A stretch of DNA of 64,000 bases from Methylophilus glucosoxydans. Its GTDB lineage: Bacteria > Pseudomonadota > Gammaproteobacteria > Burkholderiales > Methylophilaceae. Numbering within the stretch: position 1 is the stretch's first letter; the number at the start of each line of letters is the position of its first letter. The translations under genes were made by a program, and so were the position numbers. The stretch lies in contig NZ_JBHTJW010000002.1 in the NCBI RefSeq assembly GCF_042676145.1, positions 1,054,001-1,118,000 on the forward strand. The letters run 5' to 3'. This document shows positions 1 to 8,768 of the stretch, piece after piece. The notes under the pieces were generated by a model. The model had not been told where the DNA came from and ran no database searches. It saw only the letters and a list, made by a program, of their open reading frames with translations.

Positions 1-829
1 GCACCATGCTGTCAAAAAAGCCGATATCCATATCGGTCAGGTGCAGGTGCTGGATGCTGACATCAGCTGTCACTGCCATGCCAGTCTGTTTGGCTTGCCT
101 GATCAATTCAACCGATTCAGCCGTGGAGACCCGGGCGATATGCAATTTGGCGCCTGTGGCCTGGGCGATCCGCAGCATGGTTTGCAGCGCAATGCTTTCT
201 GCCGCCGCCGGGATGCCTTTGAGCCCCAGTCTGGAGGCGACTTCGCCATCATGGGCGACCCCGTTTTTTGCCAGGTACGGATCTTCGGCACGCATGAACA
301 GTGTATAGCCGAAGGTTGCGGCATATTCAAATGCCCGCCACAAAACCTGGGTATCAACAATCGCTGTATCCGCCTGTGAAAAGCCCACACAACCGGCAGC
401 GGTCAGGGCGAACATTTCTGTGAGTAAATGGCCTTCAAGTTGCCGTGTGACTGCGCCCAGTGGATAGACATGGGCGAGGGCATGCGATTTCGCTCGGTGC
501 TTGAGCATCTCGACCAGGCCAGGCTCGTCCAGTACCGGGTCAGTGTCTGGCGGGCAGGCCAGACTGGTGACGCCACCCGCCATGGCGGCGCGTAACTCAC
601 TTAGTAAGGTTGCTTTGTATTCGCTGCCCGGTTCCCGCAGGCGCGCACACAAATCCACCAGGCCAGGTAACACCCATTTGCCTTCGGCATCCAATGTCTG
701 GTCTGGTTGGAAACCTTGGGGCGCTGCACCCATGCCAACAATCTTACCTGCGCTGATATAAAGATCTTGCACCTGATCCAGCTGCTGGCTGGCATCCATC
801 AAGCGGCCCTGTGTAATCAGGATATTCAT
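1..829 (-). CDS. pyrC': Dihydroorotase homologue lacking metal ligands (PyrC'/PyrX), 3' end outside window
   Basis: The reading frame starts with ATG at 829-827 and stays open to the window edge (276 codons seen). It begins MNILITQGRLMD and has the amidohydrolase/dihydroorotase fold signature ending in LREPG. Active dihydroorotases have an HxH metal pair just before LREPG; here the segment reads DLCARLREPG, so both histidines are gone. The later metal-binding His segments are also changed (FMRAED and LHIARVST). The start overlaps the pyrB stop by 4 bp (ATGA), so the two are translationally coupled. In pseudomonads and other proteobacteria such a PyrC' is a non-catalytic partner needed to assemble aspartate transcarbamoylase; that role here is inferred. 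A true pyrC should lie elsewhere in the genome. Confidence 0.88.
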   Translation of the reverse strand, partial: MNILITQGRLMDASQQLDQVQDLYISAGKIVGMGAAPQGFQPDQTLDAEGKWVLPGLVDLCARLREPGSEYKATLLSELRAAMAGGVTSLACPPDTDPVLDEPGLVEMLKHRAKSHALAHVYPLGAVTRQLEGHLLTEMFALTAAGCVGFSQADTAIVDTQVLWRAFEYAATFGYTLFMRAEDPYLAKNGVAHDGEVASRLGLKGIPAAAESIALQTMLRIAQATGAKLHIARVSTAESVELIRQAKQTGMAVTADVSIQHLHLTDMDIGFFDSMV

Positions 830-1782
830 GCGGCGTTGCCTCCTCCAAGAATTGCCATCACCGCCATGCGTACTGCAATTCCATACGTAACCTGTGGCAG
901 GATCACGGATTGTTTGCCGTCCGCCACTGCCGAATCAATTTCCACACCCCGGTTCATCGGGCCTGGGTGCATGACAATGGCATCCGGCTTGGCCAGTGCC
1001 AGGCGCTCAGGGGTCAAACCAAAGGTCTGGAAAAACTCCTGTGAGCTGGGTAACAAGGCGCCGGACATGCGCTCGTTTTGCAGGCGCAGCATCATGACGA
1101 CGTCTACGTCTTTGAGGCCTTGCTCCATATTGTGGAACACTTGCACGCCCAGCTTTTCCACATCGGCAGGCAACAGGGTGCGCGGTGCGATCACCCGGAT
1201 TTCTGGGACGCCCAGCGTGGTCAGCGCATGGATTTCACTGCGGGCGACGCGTGAATGCAAGACGTCACCCACAATCGCCACGCGCAGGTTGTGCATCTCT
1301 GGCTTGTATTTGCGGATGGTGAATACATCCAGCAAGCCTTGGGTCGGGTGCGCATGGCGGCCATCGCCGGCATTGATCACGCTGATGTGTGGCGGCACGT
1401 GTTGCGCAATGAAATGCGCGGCACCGCTTTGCTGGTGACGGACCACAAACATATCCGCATGCATGGCAATCAGGTTGTTCACCGTATCAAGAATGGTCTC
1501 GCCTTTGGATTGTGACGAGGTGCTGACATTGAGGTTGAGCACATCGGCCGACAGGCGTTTGGCGGCGATTTCAAACGTGGTGCGCGTACGCGTACTATTT
1601 TCAAAAAAGATATTGCAGACGGTTTTGCCACGCAGCAGCGGCACTTTTTTCACTTCGCGTTCAGCAACGCCGACAAAGTTTTCGGCGGTGTCCAGAATAT
1701 CGGTCAGAATGCGCTTGGGCAGACCTTCGATGCTTAGCAAGTGTTGCAGCTGGCCCTGGGCGTTGAGTTGCGGGTTATACAT
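826..1782 (-). CDS. pyrB: Aspartate carbamoyltransferase catalytic chain
   Basis: About 318 residues, the usual length for the catalytic chain. It condenses carbamoyl phosphate with aspartate, the committed step of pyrimidine synthesis in the cytoplasm. The carbamoyl-phosphate loop STRTRTTFE lies at residues 63-71, HPTQGLLD starts at 145, and HPGPMNRGVEID is near the C-terminus. The frame extends upstream to 1815, but the ATG at 1782-1780 is preferred because GGAG lies 9 nt upstream and homologues start MYNPQL. It overlaps the end of pyrR by 8 bp and the start of the pyrC-like gene by 4 bp, which fits co-translation of PyrB with an inactive PyrC'. Confidence 0.96.
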   Translation of the reverse strand: MYNPQLNAQGQLQHLLSIEGLPKRILTDILDTAENFVGVAEREVKKVPLLRGKTVCNIFFENSTRTRTTFEIAAKRLSADVLNLNVSTSSQSKGETILDTVNNLIAMHADMFVVRHQQSGAAHFIAQHVPPHISVINAGDGRHAHPTQGLLDVFTIRKYKPEMHNLRVAIVGDVLHSRVARSEIHALTTLGVPEIRVIAPRTLLPADVEKLGVQVFHNMEQGLKDVDVVMMLRLQNERMSGALLPSSQEFFQTFGLTPERLALAKPDAIVMHPGPMNRGVEIDSAVADGKQSVILPQVTYGIAVRMAVMAILGGGNAA

Positions 1783-2308
1783 TGGCATCCACTCCATTCG
1801 CTGCCGAGGTGGCAATGCTCAGGTGCAGTTTGCCCTGAGTATTGATTGCCAGTTCAAACGATTGATTGGCCTGCAATGGCAGATCGGCGCCAGTCATATC
1901 GGGGCGGATCGGTAGTTGGGCGCCACCACGGTTAATCAGTACCGCCAATTGCACCGAAGCCGGACGGCCATAATCAAATAATTCATTCATGACGGCACGT
2001 GTGGTGCGGCCGGTATAAAAAATGTCATCAATCAGGATGATGTGCTTGCCGTTTACATCAAACGGAATTTGCGCGGGCTGCGCAGCGGTTTTGAGGCCAC
2101 GTTGCGCATAATCATCGCGATACATGGCTGCATCCAGCTTGCCATGCACAATGTCTTGCCCCAGCTCGGCCTGCAAGCGCTGCAACAGTTTTTGCATGAG
2201 CCAGACGCCGCCCGTATAAATGCCAACCAGAGCCGTTTCCGCCTGAATACGCGGTTTGAGTTGAGCGTACAGATGATCAAGTAATTGTTCGGGATCAGGT
2301 AAAGTCAT
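1775..2308 (-). CDS. pyrR: PyrR: pyrimidine operon regulator / uracil phosphoribosyltransferase
   Basis: 177 residues of the type I phosphoribosyltransferase fold. The PRPP-binding signature IILIDDIFYTGRT lies at residues 90-102. Family members convert uracil plus PRPP to UMP; in Gram-positive bacteria they also attenuate pyr mRNA by binding a leader loop. Only 12 bp separate it from ruvX upstream and it overlaps pyrB downstream, so there is no room for a classical PyrR attenuator directly in front of it. Whether this copy regulates RNA or DNA cannot be told from the sequence. Confidence 0.94.
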   Translation of the reverse strand: MTLPDPEQLLDHLYAQLKPRIQAETALVGIYTGGVWLMQKLLQRLQAELGQDIVHGKLDAAMYRDDYAQRGLKTAAQPAQIPFDVNGKHIILIDDIFYTGRTTRAVMNELFDYGRPASVQLAVLINRGGAQLPIRPDMTGADLPLQANQSFELAINTQGKLHLSIATSAANGVDANV

Positions 2309-2320
2309 GAGTATCCTGTG

Positions 2321-2824
2321 CTACTTACGTCCATGATAAGCATCAAAATAAGATTGTAATATAGTTTGGGCGGCAACTTGATCCAGCATCTGCTTTTGCG
2401 CGCGGCCACGAATGCCTGCTTCGCGCAGGGATTGTGAGGCCTCCGCCGACGACAGGCGTTCATCCACCATCACCACAGGCAAGTTAAAGCGGCCCTCCAG
2501 ACGCTGGGCAAACTTTTGCGCCAAGGCCGTCATGGCATGGGCCTCGCCATCCAGGGACATGGGTAGCCCAACCACCAGCAGCGCCGGTTGCCATTCTTTT
2601 AGCAAGGATTCAATTTGCGCAAACTTGGCGGCGTTTTCTTCAGCCTCTATGGTCAGCAGTGGGTGTGCCAGTTTGAGCAGGGTGTCACCGACGGCGACAC
2701 CGATGCGTTTTTCCCCAAAATCAAACGCCAGCAGGGTGCCGGTGATATCGGGATAGCGACGCTGGGTGATCGGTAAATGGCTTTGGTTAAGTGGCTGTTT
2801 GCCAAGCCTGGTTGCATCAGGCAT
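2321..2824 (-). CDS. ruvX: RuvX/YqgF family RNase H-fold nuclease (pre-16S rRNA processing / Holliday junction resolvase-like)
   Basis: 167 residues with the RNase H-like fold: acidic motif AFDFGEKRIGVAVG near residues 33-46, VVMVDERLSS in the second half and DQVAAQTILQSY near the end. In E. coli YqgF acts in maturation of the 16S rRNA 5' end and is essential. The ATG at 2824-2822 is chosen because it forms an ATGCCTGA overlap (8 bp) with the algH stop; an in-frame extension to 2851 would lie inside algH. The algH-ruvX pair is a widely conserved gene order, often followed by pyrR-pyrB. Confidence 0.93.
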   Translation of the reverse strand: MPDATRLGKQPLNQSHLPITQRRYPDITGTLLAFDFGEKRIGVAVGDTLLKLAHPLLTIEAEENAAKFAQIESLLKEWQPALLVVGLPMSLDGEAHAMTALAQKFAQRLEGRFNLPVVMVDERLSSAEASQSLREAGIRGRAQKQMLDQVAAQTILQSYFDAYHGRK

Positions 2825-3422
2825 GCCCGGCAACCTCGGACAAGGTGGCAAAGTCCACCCCTAATTGTTGCATGGCCCAGAACAGCTTGTCATCACTGGG
2901 TAATTTAAAAATCAACTTGTGCAGCTGGTGGTGATCTGCCAATGGCAAGGTTAGCCAGGCGTTGGCCTGGATTTCCTGTTCCAGCTGACCGGCTGCCCAG
3001 CCGGTGTAGCCGAGCGCAATAAACATGTCTTGTGGCGCTTCATCACGGGCGGCGGCTTCGAGGATATCCTTGGATGAGGTCATGGCCAGCCTATCGGACA
3101 AGCCCATGGTAGTATTAAATTCAGTGGCTGGCGCATGCAGGACAAAGCCACGCTCTACTTGAACCGGCCCGCCAAAATGCACCGGGCGCACCTGTTGTTG
3201 CGCAACATGGCACTCCATCTCCAGCTGTTCAAACAGGTCACCCACATTCAGTTGCAAGGGGTGGTTGAGGATCATGCCCATGGCGCCATCTTCGTCATGA
3301 TTGCAGATCAGAATCACGCTTTTGCTGAAGTAGGGGTCCTGCATGGCTGGCATGGCAATCAGGATTTGGCCGGTCAGGTCCAGACGGCTTGTCTGGTCAT
3401 TCAAAGTCAGTTGCTCACTCAT
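2817..3422 (-). CDS. algH: YqgE/AlgH family protein (DUF179)
   Basis: 201 residues, the normal size for the UPF0301/DUF179 family. Family hallmarks are present: LTGQILIAMPAMQDPYFSKSV near the N-terminus, IMxLNHP-like GMILNHPLQLNVGDL, and a GYTGWAAGQLEQEI segment near residue 145. The molecular function is unsettled; the gene was named for an effect on alginate production in Pseudomonas. It sits 25 bp after ribBA and overlaps ruvX by 8 bp. Confidence 0.93.
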   Translation of the reverse strand: MSEQLTLNDQTSRLDLTGQILIAMPAMQDPYFSKSVILICNHDEDGAMGMILNHPLQLNVGDLFEQLEMECHVAQQQVRPVHFGGPVQVERGFVLHAPATEFNTTMGLSDRLAMTSSKDILEAAARDEAPQDMFIALGYTGWAAGQLEQEIQANAWLTLPLADHHQLHKLIFKLPSDDKLFWAMQQLGVDFATLSEVAGHA

Positions 3423-3447
3423 TGGGGATAGGCTTTATGGCTGCGTT

Positions 3448-4554
3448 TCATGCATGCGCTTCCTCAGCGCTCAAATATCCGGTAATTTCAAAACCAAAGC
3501 CATCCATGCTCGGCATTTTGCGCGGGGCAGCCATCAGGCGCATTTTTTTCACGCCAAGGTCGAGCAAGATTTGTGAGCCGATACCGTAATTACGTAATTC
3601 CTGATTGAGGACCAGTTTTTGGTCTGCCCGCAAAATACGGTCAGTCAGGCCGAGGCCATCTTCATCATGGTTGATGAGTACGATGACGCCGCACGCGGCC
3701 GTGCTGATGGTACGCATGGCCTGGAGCAGATTCCAGCTATGTGATTGGTGGCTGCTATCAAGCAGGTCTATCATCGACAGCGGCTCATGGACCCGCACCA
3801 GCACTTCATCACTTTGCTCAGGCTGGCCCTTGATCAGCACTAGATGGGTTTCCTGGGCAATGTGGTCGCGATAGGCGATGAGTCGCATAGTGCCAAACAC
3901 GGTTTCTATTTCGCGTTCTGCGCTACGTTCTATCAGTCTTTCGTGTGCAGCACGATAGTGGATCAAGTCGGCAATGGTGCCGATTTTGATATTGTGCTCG
4001 GCGGCGACCTGCATCAGGTCAGGTAACCTTGCCATCTCGCCATCGTCTTTGAGGATTTCGCAGATGACGCTGGCGGGCTCACAGCCTGCCAGTTGCGCCA
4101 GGTCGCAGCCTGCCTCGGTATGGCCTGCGCGCACCAGTACACCGCCATTCATCGCCGATAACGGGAAAATATGCCCGGGACTAACAATGCTGCTTGCATT
4201 GGCCTGCTTGGCAATGGCGGCACGGATGGTGGTGGCGCGGTCTGCGGCCGAAATACCCGTGGTGACGCCCTCAGCAGCCTCAATCGAGACGGTAAAGTTG
4301 GTGCCCAGGCGCGTGCCATTTTTTTGCACCATAGGGGGCAGGTTTAATTGACGACAACGCTGTTCGGTCAACGTCAGGCAGATCAGGCCACGGCCATATT
4401 TGGCCATAAAATTGATATGCTCAGCGGTGACAAATTCCGCGGCGATGACAAAGTCACCTTCGTTTTCACGGTGTTCATCATCGACCAGAATCACCATTTT
4501 GCCAGCACGGATATCGGCAATAATGGCCTCGATAGGACTGATTTGCGCCGACAT
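3448..4554 (-). CDS. ribBA: 3,4-dihydroxy-2-butanone-4-phosphate synthase with degenerate GTP cyclohydrolase II domain (RibBX-type)
   Basis: 368 residues in two parts. Residues 1-200 are a complete DHBP synthase (RibB) that makes the four-carbon precursor of riboflavin; DDEHRENEGD lies at 25-34, with GHTEAGCDLA further on. The C-terminal part aligns with GTP cyclohydrolase II but lacks the zinc-binding Cys cluster (family pattern C-x8-11-C-x-C); the region reads VRVHEPLSMIDLL and then HSWNLLQAM. So it should not open GTP, and a separate RibA is expected elsewhere. Such RibB fusions are known in proteobacteria as RibBX. The ATG at 4554 overlaps the ribE stop by 1 base (TAATG), which decides the start over an in-frame ATG at 4569. 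Confidence 0.92.
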   Translation of the reverse strand: MSAQISPIEAIIADIRAGKMVILVDDEHRENEGDFVIAAEFVTAEHINFMAKYGRGLICLTLTEQRCRQLNLPPMVQKNGTRLGTNFTVSIEAAEGVTTGISAADRATTIRAAIAKQANASSIVSPGHIFPLSAMNGGVLVRAGHTEAGCDLAQLAGCEPASVICEILKDDGEMARLPDLMQVAAEHNIKIGTIADLIHYRAAHERLIERSAEREIETVFGTMRLIAYRDHIAQETHLVLIKGQPEQSDEVLVRVHEPLSMIDLLDSSHQSHSWNLLQAMRTISTAACGVIVLINHDEDGLGLTDRILRADQKLVLNQELRNYGIGSQILLDLGVKKMRLMAAPRKMPSMDGFGFEITGYLSAEEAHA

Positions 4555-5147
4555 TATTCCTGCTCCCAAACTTGCATCCGCTCGACATAGCGCGCAATTA
4601 CGTCAATTTCAAGGTTCACCGGGTCGCCCGCTTTGGCATGCTGCATCATGGTGTGTTGCATGGTATGCGGGATCAAATTGATACTGACCTCATCCTGCTG
4701 AATCTCATTGACGGTGAGGCTGATGCCATTCACGCAGAGTGAGCCTTTTTTGGCAATGTATTTGCTGATGGCATGAGGCGCGCGCACTTTGAGTAGCCAG
4801 CATTCGCCGACGGACTCCAGTGCCGTGATGCTGCCTATACCATCCACATGCCCGGTCACCAGATGGCCGCCCAGACGATCAGCCAGTCGCATGGCTTTTT
4901 CCAGGTTGACAGGCCCAGGTTGGCTTAGGCCGGTGGTGACCTCTAGCGTGACTTTGGATACCATGACCTGAAAGCTGCGTGAATTAAAGTCAGTGACGGT
5001 GAGGCAGACACCGTTGACGGCGATGCTGTCTCCCAACTGCACATCTTCCATGCCCAAAGACGGCGCTTCTATGCGTAATGCACAATCTTCGCCATGTGGA
5101 ACGACTTCGGCAATCCTGCCGACGGTTTGAATAATCCCAGTAAACAT
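4554..5147 (-). CDS. ribE: Riboflavin synthase, alpha subunit
   Basis: 197 residues, starting with the family hallmark MFTGIIQTVG. It has two lumazine-binding half-domains: the first with GDSIAVNGVCLTV near residue 40, the second with GSLCVNGISLTVNE near residue 130. The enzyme dismutates two 6,7-dimethyl-8-ribityllumazine molecules into riboflavin. It is the first gene of the minus-strand operon, and only 79 bp separate it from the divergent peptidase gene, too little for an FMN riboswitch. It is coupled to ribBA by a 1-base stop/start overlap. Confidence 0.96.
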   Translation of the reverse strand: MFTGIIQTVGRIAEVVPHGEDCALRIEAPSLGMEDVQLGDSIAVNGVCLTVTDFNSRSFQVMVSKVTLEVTTGLSQPGPVNLEKAMRLADRLGGHLVTGHVDGIGSITALESVGECWLLKVRAPHAISKYIAKKGSLCVNGISLTVNEIQQDEVSINLIPHTMQHTMMQHAKAGDPVNLEIDVIARYVERMQVWEQE

Positions 5148-5226
5148 GGTGTGATTTTATCAGTGCTGCATGCTAAAGTAATCACATTCCCGCAACATTT
5201 TTCATTCATACGGATAGAGGATTTCT

Positions 5227-6063
5227 GTGCGCCTGGACGATTTGGAAGAAAGTCAGCATGTTGAAGACCGCCGCGGTGGCGGCTTTGGTGGGCGCAGTAT
5301 CGGCATAGGCACCATTGCACTGGTGCTGGTCGCCATGTATTTTGGCGTCGATCCCCAGCTGGTGTTAAATCTGGCGCAGCAAGCCCAACCTGTGGCCGAG
5401 TCGCCGCAGCTTCCTGAGCAAAGCCAGGACCCCAAGGTGAAGTTTGTTTCTCAGGTGCTGTGGAGTACCGAGAAAATCTGGCAGCAACAGTTCTCCGCCA
5501 GTAGACGGCAATATACGGCGCCCAATCTGCAACTGTTTAGTGGCATGACCAGCACTGCGTGTGGTCAGGGGCAGTCGGCCATGGGGCCGTTTTATTGCCC
5601 GGCAGACCAAAAAGTCTACATTGATTTGAGTTTTTATCAGGAGCTGCAAGACCGATTTAAAGCGCCTGGAGATTTCGCACAGGCGTATGTGATTGCGCAT
5701 GAGGTGGGGCACCACGTGCAAAATCTGCTGGGGACTTCAGCCAAGGTACAACAGGCCAGGCAACAGGCCGGGTCTGAGGCCGCATCCAACGCCTATTCGG
5801 TCAAACTAGAGCTACAGGCGGATTGCTATGCGGGCGTCTGGGCCTATTATGCTGATCAACAGTATCATGTGCTGGAAGCCGGGGATGTGGAAGAAGCGCT
5901 GCAGGCGGCAACGGCTATTGGCGATGATGCCTTGCAAAAGCAGGCGCAAGGCTATGTGGTGCCAGATAGTTTCACCCATGGCAGTTCTGCACAGCGGGTA
6001 TATTGGTTCAAGCAAGGCTTGCAGTCTGGCGACCTTAATCAGTGCAATACCTTCAACAGTTAA
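5227..6063 (+). CDS. Neutral zinc metallopeptidase, YpfJ family
   Basis: 278 residues starting at GTG with AGAGG about 7 nt upstream. The N-terminus is Arg/Gly-rich (residues 15-23), followed by one membrane segment at about 25-41, which leaves the catalytic domain outside the cytoplasm. HEVGHHVQ at 158-165 gives the zinc ligands and general base of the neutral zinc metallopeptidase (YpfJ/KPN_02809) family; ELQADCYAGVW follows as the third-ligand region. Substrate unknown. It is divergent from the riboflavin operon. Confidence 0.88.
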   Translation: MRLDDLEESQHVEDRRGGGFGGRSIGIGTIALVLVAMYFGVDPQLVLNLAQQAQPVAESPQLPEQSQDPKVKFVSQVLWSTEKIWQQQFSASRRQYTAPNLQLFSGMTSTACGQGQSAMGPFYCPADQKVYIDLSFYQELQDRFKAPGDFAQAYVIAHEVGHHVQNLLGTSAKVQQARQQAGSEAASNAYSVKLELQADCYAGVWAYYADQQYHVLEAGDVEEALQAATAIGDDALQKQAQGYVVPDSFTHGSSAQRVYWFKQGLQSGDLNQCNTFNS

Positions 6064-6114
6064 GCATTCAATCAACCTTGAATATAAAAATAGTGTTAAT
6101 CAGTAAAGAGAAAT

Positions 6115-6705
6115 ATGACAGAAGCAACAGTACTCAATGAGGATGCACATTTAATTGAAACAACGGTTTCCAGTGCGGTGATGGCGCAGGGGAAAATGCT
6201 CACTGTCCGCTACGACGAAGCACGCTTGCCAAACGGCGTGATCAGCGGTCGTGAGTATGTTGTGCACCCTGGTGCTGTCGTCGTAGTCGCTCTCACCGAT
6301 GCTGGTGAGGTTGTACTAGAGCGCCAATTCCGCTACCCCCTCAAGCAGGTGTTTATAGAGTTACCCGCTGGCAAGATCGATGCAGGCGAGCCGGTATTGA
6401 CCACAGGCCAGCGTGAGTTGCTTGAAGAAACCGGTTATGCGGCCAACAACTGGATCAAGCTGGGGATACAGCATCCTTGCATCGGCTATTCCAATGAGGT
6501 GATTCATATTTACCTGGCGACAGACCTCTCACTGGGCGATCATGCCAGAGATATCGATGAAGCGATGGATGTGATGGTCTGGCCATTTGAACGTATTATG
6601 CAAGCGATTGAAGACGGTGAAATTACCGATAGCAAGACGATGTCCGCCATGCTGATGGCCGAGCGTTACTTGCGCAAGCGTCCTTTGCCTGGCCTGGCGC
6701 TGTAA
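6115..6705 (+). CDS. Nudix hydrolase, ADP-ribose pyrophosphatase type
   Basis: 196 residues. A full Nudix box runs from G86 to about residue 108 and includes RELLEETGY. The preceding RQFRYPLKQVFIELPAGKID is typical of ADP-ribose pyrophosphatases (NudF-like), which split ADP-ribose to AMP and ribose 5-phosphate. The exact substrate cannot be fixed from sequence. AAAGAGAAAT lies just before the ATG. The next gene starts 9 bp downstream of its stop. Confidence 0.88.
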   Translation: MTEATVLNEDAHLIETTVSSAVMAQGKMLTVRYDEARLPNGVISGREYVVHPGAVVVVALTDAGEVVLERQFRYPLKQVFIELPAGKIDAGEPVLTTGQRELLEETGYAANNWIKLGIQHPCIGYSNEVIHIYLATDLSLGDHARDIDEAMDVMVWPFERIMQAIEDGEITDSKTMSAMLMAERYLRKRPLPGLAL

Positions 6706-6714
6706 AGGGCCACG

Positions 6715-7551
6715 ATGCGTGTTTTGCAGATAGGCTGTGGTGCATTGGGTAAGCTGATTGCCCAGGCGACCCTGGCCCAAGGTCATGCATTGACAATCGT
6801 CAGGCGCTCTCAGCAGTCTGTGCCTGACGGCGCAGCCGCCCTCTACCTGGATGTCGTCTCTGCAAATGGCCTGTCTGCCCTGGCAGACCAGGCCCCGGAA
6901 ATCCTGCTGTATTGCCTGGCGCCCGTGGCAGGGCAGAGCTACCAGCAAACTTATGTCGATGGCTTGCGGCATGTGCTGGCCAATGTGGATCAGCGCGCGT
7001 TAAAGCATGTGTTTTTTATTTCGAGTACCAGTGTGTATGGCGAGCAGCAAGGGCAGTGGGTTGATGATGATACGCCTGCCATGCCGGCTGAAGAAAATGG
7101 CCAGACGATCCTGGCCGCCGAGCAATTGCTGGATGATTTGCCTTGCTCGCATACTGCGTTACGCGTATCTGGCATTTACGGCCCGCAACGGCTTTACCTG
7201 CTCAAGTTGCTGCAAACCCCTGAGCGCTGGCCACAACATATCCAATGGACCAACCGTATTCATGAGTTGGACGTTGCCGGTGCGGTGGTGCATTTTTACC
7301 GCCAAATTGAACACGCACTGCCGTTGCCAGCGCATATTATTTTGACGGATGGTGCGCCAGTGCCACAACATGAGGTGTTGCAATGGCTGGCGCAGCAACT
7401 GCAGCGGCCAGGGCCTGTGACCCCGACCGGTGACTTGCAGCGCGGTAAACGGATTCGCAACCCGTTTTTGCAGCAATCTGGTTACCCGTTTTTATTTGCT
7501 GATTATCAGGCAGGCTATGCAGCCATACTCTCTAAAATGGATCATGTATAA
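6715..7551 (+). CDS. NAD(P)-dependent epimerase/dehydratase (SDR) family protein
   Basis: 278 residues. The N-terminal Rossmann motif is VLQIGCGALGKLIA (GxGxxG type), followed by FFISSTSVYGEQQGQWVDDDT, which holds the SDR Ser/Thr-Tyr region of extended SDRs, and LRVSGIYGP, common in YeeZ-like sugar-nucleotide epimerase homologues. Substrate unknown. It is packed 9 bp after the Nudix gene and overlaps the next gene by 8 bp (ATGTATAA). Confidence 0.82.
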   Translation: MRVLQIGCGALGKLIAQATLAQGHALTIVRRSQQSVPDGAAALYLDVVSANGLSALADQAPEILLYCLAPVAGQSYQQTYVDGLRHVLANVDQRALKHVFFISSTSVYGEQQGQWVDDDTPAMPAEENGQTILAAEQLLDDLPCSHTALRVSGIYGPQRLYLLKLLQTPERWPQHIQWTNRIHELDVAGAVVHFYRQIEHALPLPAHIILTDGAPVPQHEVLQWLAQQLQRPGPVTPTGDLQRGKRIRNPFLQQSGYPFLFADYQAGYAAILSKMDHV

Positions 7552-8767
7552 AAAAAATATTCTCACACTGTTTCTTGGCTTGCTGCTGACAGCGTTTGGC
7601 CTGTCTGCACAGGCAGGTACGTCGCAAGAGGCGTCGCCGGAAGGCTTCCAGCCCTGGTTAACGGCATTGCGCGAGGAAGCGTTAACGATGCAGATTGCGC
7701 CGGCCGCGGTTGACGCGACGCTAACAGGCGTCGTCTATTTGCCAAGGGTGATTGAGCTTGACCGCAAGCAACCAGAATTCGTCACCAGTTTTTCTGCTTA
7801 TGTGAACCGTCGCATTAATCCGCGTGTGGTGAGCAAGGGCAAACTCATGATGCAGGACTATGGTGGCGTTCTCTATGTGGTCGAAGAGTTGTATCAGGTG
7901 CCCAGGGAGGTGCTGGTGGCCTTCTGGGGGCTGGAAACCAATTTTGGTGGATTTACCGGGGATATCCCGTTAGCGTCTGCCTTGGCGACCCTGTCATTTG
8001 AAGGGCGACGCGCTGCGTTCTTTAAAAAAGAACTGCTGAACCTGATGCGTGTGGTCGAGCGTGATCAACGCTATGATAGCCCGGTGGTGGGGTCATGGGC
8101 GGGCGCGACCGGGCATATGCAATTTATGCCATCCACTTTGCTCAAATATGGGGTGGATGCAGACGCGGATGGCAAGATTGATATCTGGGACTCTTATCCA
8201 GATATCTTCAGTTCTGCCGCCAATTATTTATCGCAGGCGGGCTGGCAGCCTGGCCAGCCGGTGAGCTTTCAGGTCGCCTTGCCTGCGGGCTTTGATTACA
8301 GCCAGGCGCAATGGCAACAGACCAAAGCTGTCAGTGAGTGGGTGAAAGCCGGAGTGGCGGGCGTTCCAGCCAGCGCGCTGGCGTTGCCAAAAGCGTCGAT
8401 TGTATTGCCTCAGGGCTTTGATGGTCCGGTATATATGGTATTCCCCAATTTTGACGTCATCATGCAATGGAACCGTTCCATTAATTATGCGCTGGCCGTG
8501 AGTTTGCTCAGCCAGCAGTTGCGTCAGGACAGTTATACCTTACAGCTGCCGCCTGAGCCACCTGCGCTCAGCTATCAGCAAATGTGGCTGTTGCAGGAGT
8601 CATTAAACGCGCAAGGGTTTGATTGTGGGGTCCCTGATGGCTTTCCAGGGGCCAAAACCCAGGCCGCGATCCGTCGATATCAAGCGAGCAAAGGGTTGCC
8701 ACAAGATGGCTATGCAGGCGCCGAATTGTTTAGCCGTTTAACGACACCCGTGCAAACTGCACAGTAA
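7544..8767 (+). CDS. Lytic murein transglycosylase, MltB family, with C-terminal peptidoglycan-binding domain
   Basis: 407 residues from the ATG at 7544, which is followed by a signal peptide (hydrophobic residues 6-20, cleavage near AQA-G). Longer in-frame starts would extend into the SDR gene and lack a signal. The SLT_2 catalytic domain has FWGLETNFGG with catalytic Glu131, followed by SWAGATGHMQFMPST. A PG_binding_1 domain lies at about 345-400 (LQESLNAQGFDCGVPDGFPG). The enzyme cuts the MurNAc-GlcNAc bond, leaving 1,6-anhydro ends. No lipobox Cys is seen, so it is periplasmic rather than lipid-anchored. Confidence 0.92.
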   Translation: MYKKNILTLFLGLLLTAFGLSAQAGTSQEASPEGFQPWLTALREEALTMQIAPAAVDATLTGVVYLPRVIELDRKQPEFVTSFSAYVNRRINPRVVSKGKLMMQDYGGVLYVVEELYQVPREVLVAFWGLETNFGGFTGDIPLASALATLSFEGRRAAFFKKELLNLMRVVERDQRYDSPVVGSWAGATGHMQFMPSTLLKYGVDADADGKIDIWDSYPDIFSSAANYLSQAGWQPGQPVSFQVALPAGFDYSQAQWQQTKAVSEWVKAGVAGVPASALALPKASIVLPQGFDGPVYMVFPNFDVIMQWNRSINYALAVSLLSQQLRQDSYTLQLPPEPPALSYQQMWLLQESLNAQGFDCGVPDGFPGAKTQAAIRRYQASKGLPQDGYAGAELFSRLTTPVQTAQ

Positions 8768-8768
8768 T

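Noticed and set aside
6..379. Plus-strand open frames over pyrC'
   Set aside because: They are the antisense shadow of the minus-strand dihydroorotase-like frame, which has domain motifs and is coupled to pyrB.
5148..5226. FMN riboswitch before ribE
   Set aside because: Only 79 bp lie between the divergent genes, too short for the riboswitch, and no RFN-like pairing was seen.
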